The notes under the pieces are model-generated. The model was not told the origin of the DNA, did no database searches, and worked only from the letters and a program-made list of their open reading frames with translations. Shown piece by piece: positions 6,876 through 10,041 of a DNA stretch of 10,041 bases (positions are counted from its first letter, which is position 1; every line of letters begins with the position of its first letter). The position numbers and the translations under genes were made by a program. Origin of the DNA: Candidatus Omnitrophota bacterium (GTDB taxonomy: Bacteria > Omnitrophota > Gorgyraeia > JABMRN01 > RBG-13-46-9); the NCBI GenBank assembly GCA_016782495.1, contig JADHYL010000015.1, positions 1-10,041 on the forward strand. Reading direction: 5' to 3'.

Positions 6876-6921
6876 CTTGTACCAGGTACAGACGTGAGAT
6901 CACGCGTGTACCTGGTACAAG
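6876..6921 (+). repeat. Palindromic element C (TGTACCAGGTACA arms)
   Basis: Perfect 15-bp arms, CTTGTACCAGGTACA (6876-6890) and TGTACCTGGTACAAG (6907-6921), with the 16-base loop GACGTGAGATCACGCG, which can itself pair CGTGA with TCACG. The ACGCGTG motif starts at 6902 and runs into the right arm. Each arm is self-palindromic around its centre. It lies at the predicted transcription start. Confidence 0.85.
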
Positions 6922-6926
6922 GATTT

Positions 6927-6965
6927 CAGGTACAGGCGTGAGACTACGCGTGTACCTGGTACAAG
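6927..6965 (+). repeat. Palindromic element D, tandem partner of C with eroded left arm
   Basis: It repeats element C at an offset of 44 bp. The 20 bases ACGCGTGTACCTGGTACAAG at 6902-6921 recur exactly at 6946-6965, and the loops are near-identical (GGCGTGAGACTACGCG here). Only the inner part of the left arm, CAGGTACA (6927-6934), survives, so the perfect stem is 8 bp (with 6951-6958) instead of 15. Confidence 0.75.
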
Positions 6966-6973
6966 TGTATTTG

Positions 6974-7016
6974 TGAACCGTTTTCCTCATCTAAATCAAC
7001 GCGTGAAAACGGTTCA
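6974..7016 (-). repeat. Palindromic element E, inverted copy of element A
   Basis: Arms TGAACCGTTTTC (6974-6985) and GAAAACGGTTCA (7005-7016) are identical to those of element A. The 19-base loop CTCATCTAAATCAACGCGT matches the reverse complement of the A loop (starts CTCATC, ends ACGCGT), so the element is in the opposite orientation. It ends ten bases upstream of the otsA ribosome site. Confidence 0.85.
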
Positions 7017-7039
7017 AACGGAATCGAAAGGACCCAAAG

Positions 7040-8509
7040 ATGTACTGGACCAAGGAACAGCTCAGTAAGACAATAAAAAAAACGATCGGTAACCGGTTAT
7101 TAATCATTGCCTCAAACAGAGAACCCTATATACATATATACAAAGAAGGCAAAGTAGAGTTCATGCGGCCTGTCGGCGGCGCGGTTACGGCTCTCGATCC
7201 CATAATGAGGGTATGTAAAGGTACATGGGTGGCTTACGGAGGAGGAAGCGCTGACAGGGATGTGGTAAACAAAAATAACGAAGTAATGGTTCCGCCCGAT
7301 AATCCGCAGTATACGCTAAAAAGAATATGGCTCAACAAAGACGAGGAAAATGGCTACTATTACGGCTATTCAAATAAAGCCATATGGCCGCTCTGCCACA
7401 TGGCCTATACGAGGCCTGTTTTTGATGAGGTGGAATGGGCTTATTATAAAATCGTAAACCAGAAATTCGCCGATACAATTCTTGATATCGTAGGAAACAA
7501 GAAGGCGTTCGTATGGATACAGGATTATCACCTTTTTCTCCTCGGCAAAATGTTAAAAGAAAAAAACAAAAAATTACTCACGGCCCATTTCATGCATATA
7601 CCCTGGCCCAATCCGGAAGCTTTCAGGATATGCCCGCAGAAGGTAGAAATTTTACAAGGCCTTTTAACGAATGACCTTCTGGGGTTTCACATAAGGTATC
7701 ACTGCAGCAATTTTATGGAAAGCGTGAAATTGGAGCTGGAAGCCAGGGTGGATACGGAAAAAACCTCTGTCACTTACGGCGGGCACGAAACCCTCATAAG
7801 AGCGTTTCCTATAAGCGTGGATTTTGAGGAAATATCCAGAGAGGCTGATTCGGAGGATGTCAAGAAAGCCGCGAATAAATTGAAAGAAGAATTCTCAATA
7901 GACCAGAACGAATTTGTCATAGTCGGCCTGGACAGGATAGATTATACTAAGGGATTAATCGAAAAAATACAGGCGATAGACCGTTTCTTCGAAAAATACC
8001 CGGAATACAAGGGAAAAGTTTTATTTATCCAAAAAGGCGGTTTGAGCAGGATGCACATAGGCGCGTATAAGGACCTGAACGAGACGCTTAATAACCTCGT
8101 GGAGGAGGTAAACTGGAAACACTCAAACGAAAAATGGTTTCCGATACTATTCTTAAGAAGGCACATGACGAGAAAAGAGATCCTTGCTTTATACAGATTG
8201 GCGGACGCCTGCATCGTCAGCCCCGTGCACGACGGCATGAATCTTGTGTGTAAAGAATTTATAGCGGCGAAAAACGATTTAAACGGCGTATTACTTTTGA
8301 GTGCTTATACGGGCGCGTCCAGGGAGCTTGCTGACACAGTATTCGTAAACCCTTACGACAGGGAAAATTTTGCGATAGCAATAAAACAGGCGATAGAGCT
8401 TTCCAAAGAAGAAAAAATGAAAAGAATGGAAAACCTAAGGAATGTTGTAAAGGAAAACAACATATATAAATGGGCGGGAAAATTCTTAGAAGAACTAAAA
8501 AAAGTTTAA
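7040..8509 (+). CDS. otsA: Alpha,alpha-trehalose-phosphate synthase, GT20 family
   Basis: Cytosolic glycosyltransferase expected to join glucose from a nucleotide-glucose donor to glucose 6-phosphate, giving trehalose 6-phosphate. GT20 landmarks in 489 residues: SNREPY (25-30), glycine loop RPVGGAVTAL (43-52), YGYSNKAIWPLCH (108-120, matching the acceptor-site FSN...LWPxxH of OtsA), WIQDYH (159-164), HIPWP (186-190), donor-phosphate motif GLDRIDYTKG (296-305, with R299 and K304) and DGMNLVCKE (398-406, with D398 and E406). ATG 7040 has AAAGGA seven bases upstream. The WVAYGGGSAD stretch (63-72) differs from E. coli OtsA and points to a divergent branch; the related glucosylglycerol-phosphate synthase cannot be excluded, though the downstream phosphatase fits trehalose. 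It overlaps that gene by 40 bases. Confidence 0.93.
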   Translation: MYWTKEQLSKTIKKTIGNRLLIIASNREPYIHIYKEGKVEFMRPVGGAVTALDPIMRVCKGTWVAYGGGSADRDVVNKNNEVMVPPDNPQYTLKRIWLNKDEENGYYYGYSNKAIWPLCHMAYTRPVFDEVEWAYYKIVNQKFADTILDIVGNKKAFVWIQDYHLFLLGKMLKEKNKKLLTAHFMHIPWPNPEAFRICPQKVEILQGLLTNDLLGFHIRYHCSNFMESVKLELEARVDTEKTSVTYGGHETLIRAFPISVDFEEISREADSEDVKKAANKLKEEFSIDQNEFVIVGLDRIDYTKGLIEKIQAIDRFFEKYPEYKGKVLFIQKGGLSRMHIGAYKDLNETLNNLVEEVNWKHSNEKWFPILFLRRHMTRKEILALYRLADACIVSPVHDGMNLVCKEFIAAKNDLNGVLLLSAYTGASRELADTVFVNPYDRENFAIAIKQAIELSKEEKMKRMENLRNVVKENNIYKWAGKFLEELKKV

Positions 8510-9261
8510 TAGCAAAGATTAAATGCGCCAAAAAAATAATCTTTTTTTTAGATTACGACGGCACCATTACCCCGATTAAAAAAAAGCCTCGCCTTGCAAA
8601 GATAGGGAAAAAAGCAAGAGCTCTTTTAAAAATATTGGCGAAAAAAAAATGGGCTAAGGTTTTTATATTAAGCGGGAGGTCCCTTCAGGATGTTAAGCGC
8701 CTTGTAGGATTGAAAACCCTCTATTATATAGGTAATCATGGCCTCGAGGCCATGGGCCCCGCCCTTAGATACGTCCATCCGCAAGCGAGGAAATCAAGAC
8801 CTTACGTGAAAAAAGCGTATAGAGACCTTAAAGCAAGATTAAAACAAAGAGGCGTGCTGGTCGAGGACAAGAATCTCACGCTTAGCCTTCACTACAGGCT
8901 CGCCGATAAACGAAAAATCCCATTGATTAAAAAAACATTTTGGAATATAATAGGCGGCTTAGTAAAAGAAAAAAAGATTAAAATTACGGAGGGCAAAAAA
9001 GTTCTGGAAGTAAGGCCCAATATAAAATGGGATAAGGGCAAAATCGTAACACGCATTCTCGGAAGGACAAAAAGGGCTCTTCCTATTTGTATCGGCGACG
9101 ACAAAACAGACGAGGACGCCTTTAACGCGTTAGGCAAAGAAGCCGTGACGATACTTGTTTCCGAAAAGCCGAAAAAAACGAAGGCAAAATACAGGCTTGG
9201 CTCCCCAAAAGAAGTTTTAAGATTTTTAAAAACAATACTGGAAGAAAAAAATATTAGGTAG
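8470..9261 (+). CDS. otsB: Trehalose-6-phosphate phosphatase, HAD superfamily
   Basis: Removes the phosphate from trehalose 6-phosphate, completing the OtsAB route. HAD motifs in the 263-residue protein: motif I DYDGT (28-32; nucleophile D28 and acid/base D30), motif II SGR (68-70), the family-typical IGNHGLE (87-93), the motif III lysine probably K189 in KWDKG (186-190), and motif IV GDDKTDEDAF (209-218). Length is normal. ATG 8470 is the only canonical start before motif I and overlaps the 3' end of otsA by 40 bases; AAAGGA lies about 14 bases upstream, so translational coupling is likely. The protein is very rich in lysine and basic overall. A substrate such as glucosylglycerol phosphate is possible if the upstream synthase has that specificity. 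Confidence 0.93.
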   Translation: MGGKILRRTKKSLIAKIKCAKKIIFFLDYDGTITPIKKKPRLAKIGKKARALLKILAKKKWAKVFILSGRSLQDVKRLVGLKTLYYIGNHGLEAMGPALRYVHPQARKSRPYVKKAYRDLKARLKQRGVLVEDKNLTLSLHYRLADKRKIPLIKKTFWNIIGGLVKEKKIKITEGKKVLEVRPNIKWDKGKIVTRILGRTKRALPICIGDDKTDEDAFNALGKEAVTILVSEKPKKTKAKYRLGSPKEVLRFLKTILEEKNIR

Positions 9262-9264
9262 GTA

Positions 9265-9942
9265 GTGAATAAATTAACCCAGAAAGCCAAGCACCCTTTT
9301 CAATTTTATACAAGCGTAAAGCTTCGCGAACTTACGGGTAAAAAAGCGCGAAATCTTCGCGAGCTTGTAGAAAGAATAAAAGACGTCTCGGGATCGGTCA
9401 TATATTATCATACGCATGTTTTCTTGCAGCGCCACCACTATATTTCTCCGGAGCCACCCAATGATTTTGCGTACTGGGCGTCAAATATTCTGGGAGAGTA
9501 CAAACTGGGTGAAGAGCTAGCCAGTATCGACATATGCGAGTTCAGCACAATAAGGGAGCTGAGAGAGAAAATAATAAGCACTATAGAAAACCACCTTTTT
9601 GAAACGAAGGCCCCCCTCCGATATGCTCCGGACCAGAAAGAATTCGAATTCATAAAAGCGCACAGCTTTGTCATGCCAACCGGCTTTACCGCGCATAATC
9701 TCAAAGAGTTTATAATGATCCTGGAAAAAATCACGGTTCATGCCATTTATTTTCACATATTCGAGGCGCGGCTGAGATTGGAAAGGGGAATAAACGACTT
9801 CTCTTTCTGGATAGACACTTCGCTCGGGTTTCCGGAGCTCGGTAAAGTTATCGCTTCAATGGACCCCTACACCTTTACCCTTGAGGGTTTAAGGAGGAAA
9901 TTAATAAGTATTATCCAAAAAAGGTGCGCTAAAACAGATTAA
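9265..9942 (+). CDS. DUF5752-type protein of unknown function with two related halves
   Basis: A 225-residue protein without signal peptide or membrane segment, so probably cytosolic. It resembles the family known as DUF5752, for which I know no established function. The sequence shows an internal duplication: residues 28-111 align with 143-221. Matching blocks are ARNLRELVERI with AHNLKEFIMIL, SVIYYHTHVF with HAIYFHIFEA, NDFAYWASNILGEYKLGEEL with NDFSFWIDTSLGFPELGKVI, ASIDICEFSTIRELREKIIS with ASMDPYTFTLEGLRRKLIS. The His-x-His (H49, H51) of the first half is only partly kept in the second (H164). The GTG start at 9265 lies four bases after the otsB stop, and AGGTAGG just upstream may serve as ribosome site. 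Position between otsB and a putative glycosyltransferase suggests a role in trehalose or glucoside metabolism; this is inference by association. Confidence 0.85.
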   Translation: MNKLTQKAKHPFQFYTSVKLRELTGKKARNLRELVERIKDVSGSVIYYHTHVFLQRHHYISPEPPNDFAYWASNILGEYKLGEELASIDICEFSTIRELREKIISTIENHLFETKAPLRYAPDQKEFEFIKAHSFVMPTGFTAHNLKEFIMILEKITVHAIYFHIFEARLRLERGINDFSFWIDTSLGFPELGKVIASMDPYTFTLEGLRRKLISIIQKRCAKTD

Positions 9943-9945
9943 AAA

Positions 9946-10041
9946 ATGAAGATATCAAATTACGAAAGCATAGTAGGAAAAGACATAATAGATGAGCTCC
10001 GCCTTATAAGCAAAAAGCTTAAGAAAAAAAAGATCCAGTGC
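9946..10041 (+). CDS. Start of a gene, possibly TreT-like trehalose synthase/GT4 glycosyltransferase (3' end outside window)
   Basis: An open frame begins with ATG four bases after the preceding stop and continues to the end of the window, 32 codons. The peptide starts MKISNYESIVGKDIIDELRL and continues with a lysine-rich helix ending KKIQC. This recalls the N-terminal region of TreT-like retaining glycosyltransferases (Y..IVG...I..L...L....), in which a VNST...GGGVAEIL motif would follow just after the window edge. That resemblance comes from memory of the family and only 32 residues are visible, so the assignment is tentative. No strong Shine-Dalgarno precedes it; tight spacing suggests coupled translation with the DUF5752 gene. 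If right, the operon carries two ways of forming trehalose. Confidence 0.55.
   Translation, partial: MKISNYESIVGKDIIDELRLISKKLKKKKIQC

Noticed and set aside
6876..6965. Tandem 44-bp units considered as a small CRISPR array
   Set aside because: Only two units, the intervening sequence is itself part of the repeat rather than a unique spacer, and no cas gene is nearby.
6810..7039. Hidden tRNA or small RNA gene in the 230-bp gap
   Set aside because: No cloverleaf or T-loop consensus was seen; the structure is fully accounted for by a promoter and three palindromic elements.

Overview
The window looks like a piece of a bacterial chromosome of moderate GC content with compact, co-directional genes: every supported gene is on the + strand. 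The gene set (glycolytic pgk and tpiA followed by secG, a peptide-type ABC importer with a Sec-type signal sequence, and a GT20/HAD trehalose module followed by a DUF5752 protein) together with short intergenic word repeats suggests an uncultivated Gram-negative-type lineage such as Omnitrophota. That assignment is an inference from style and gene order; no marker gene here proves it.

Layout. Positions 3-371 are the C-terminal part of phosphoglycerate kinase, then tpiA (483-1256) and secG (1258-1620), a central-carbon and protein-export operon that ends in a strong intrinsic terminator (1633-1667). Positions about 1589-6809 are a complete peptide/nickel-family ABC importer: substrate-binding protein, two permeases and one polypeptide carrying both ATPase domains. 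The start of the binding protein overlaps secG, so the terminator and an adjacent 44-bp perfect palindrome lie inside its signal-peptide coding region. After a 230-bp gap holding a sigma-70-like promoter and three palindromic elements come a GT20 trehalose-6-phosphate synthase (7040-8509), a HAD trehalose-6-phosphate phosphatase (8470-9261), a DUF5752-type protein made of two related halves (9265-9942) and the first 32 codons of another gene (9946 onward), tentatively a TreT-like glycosyltransferase. Genes from 7040 on overlap or nearly abut and look like one operon for making trehalose or a related glucoside.

The most unusual content is non-coding. (1) Five hairpin elements with different stem sequences share an ACGCGTG motif at one loop-stem junction; two are near-identical copies in opposite orientation bracketing oppB-oppC-oppDF. 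(2) Three intergenic tracts (between pgk and tpiA, oppB and oppC, oppC and oppDF) are built of degenerate heptamers related to KACGWAG with an exact 7-bp period. (3) A loopless 44-bp palindrome is embedded in frame in the binding-protein gene. No tRNA, rRNA, CRISPR array or transposase gene was seen, and no gene-free stretch exceeds 300 bases.
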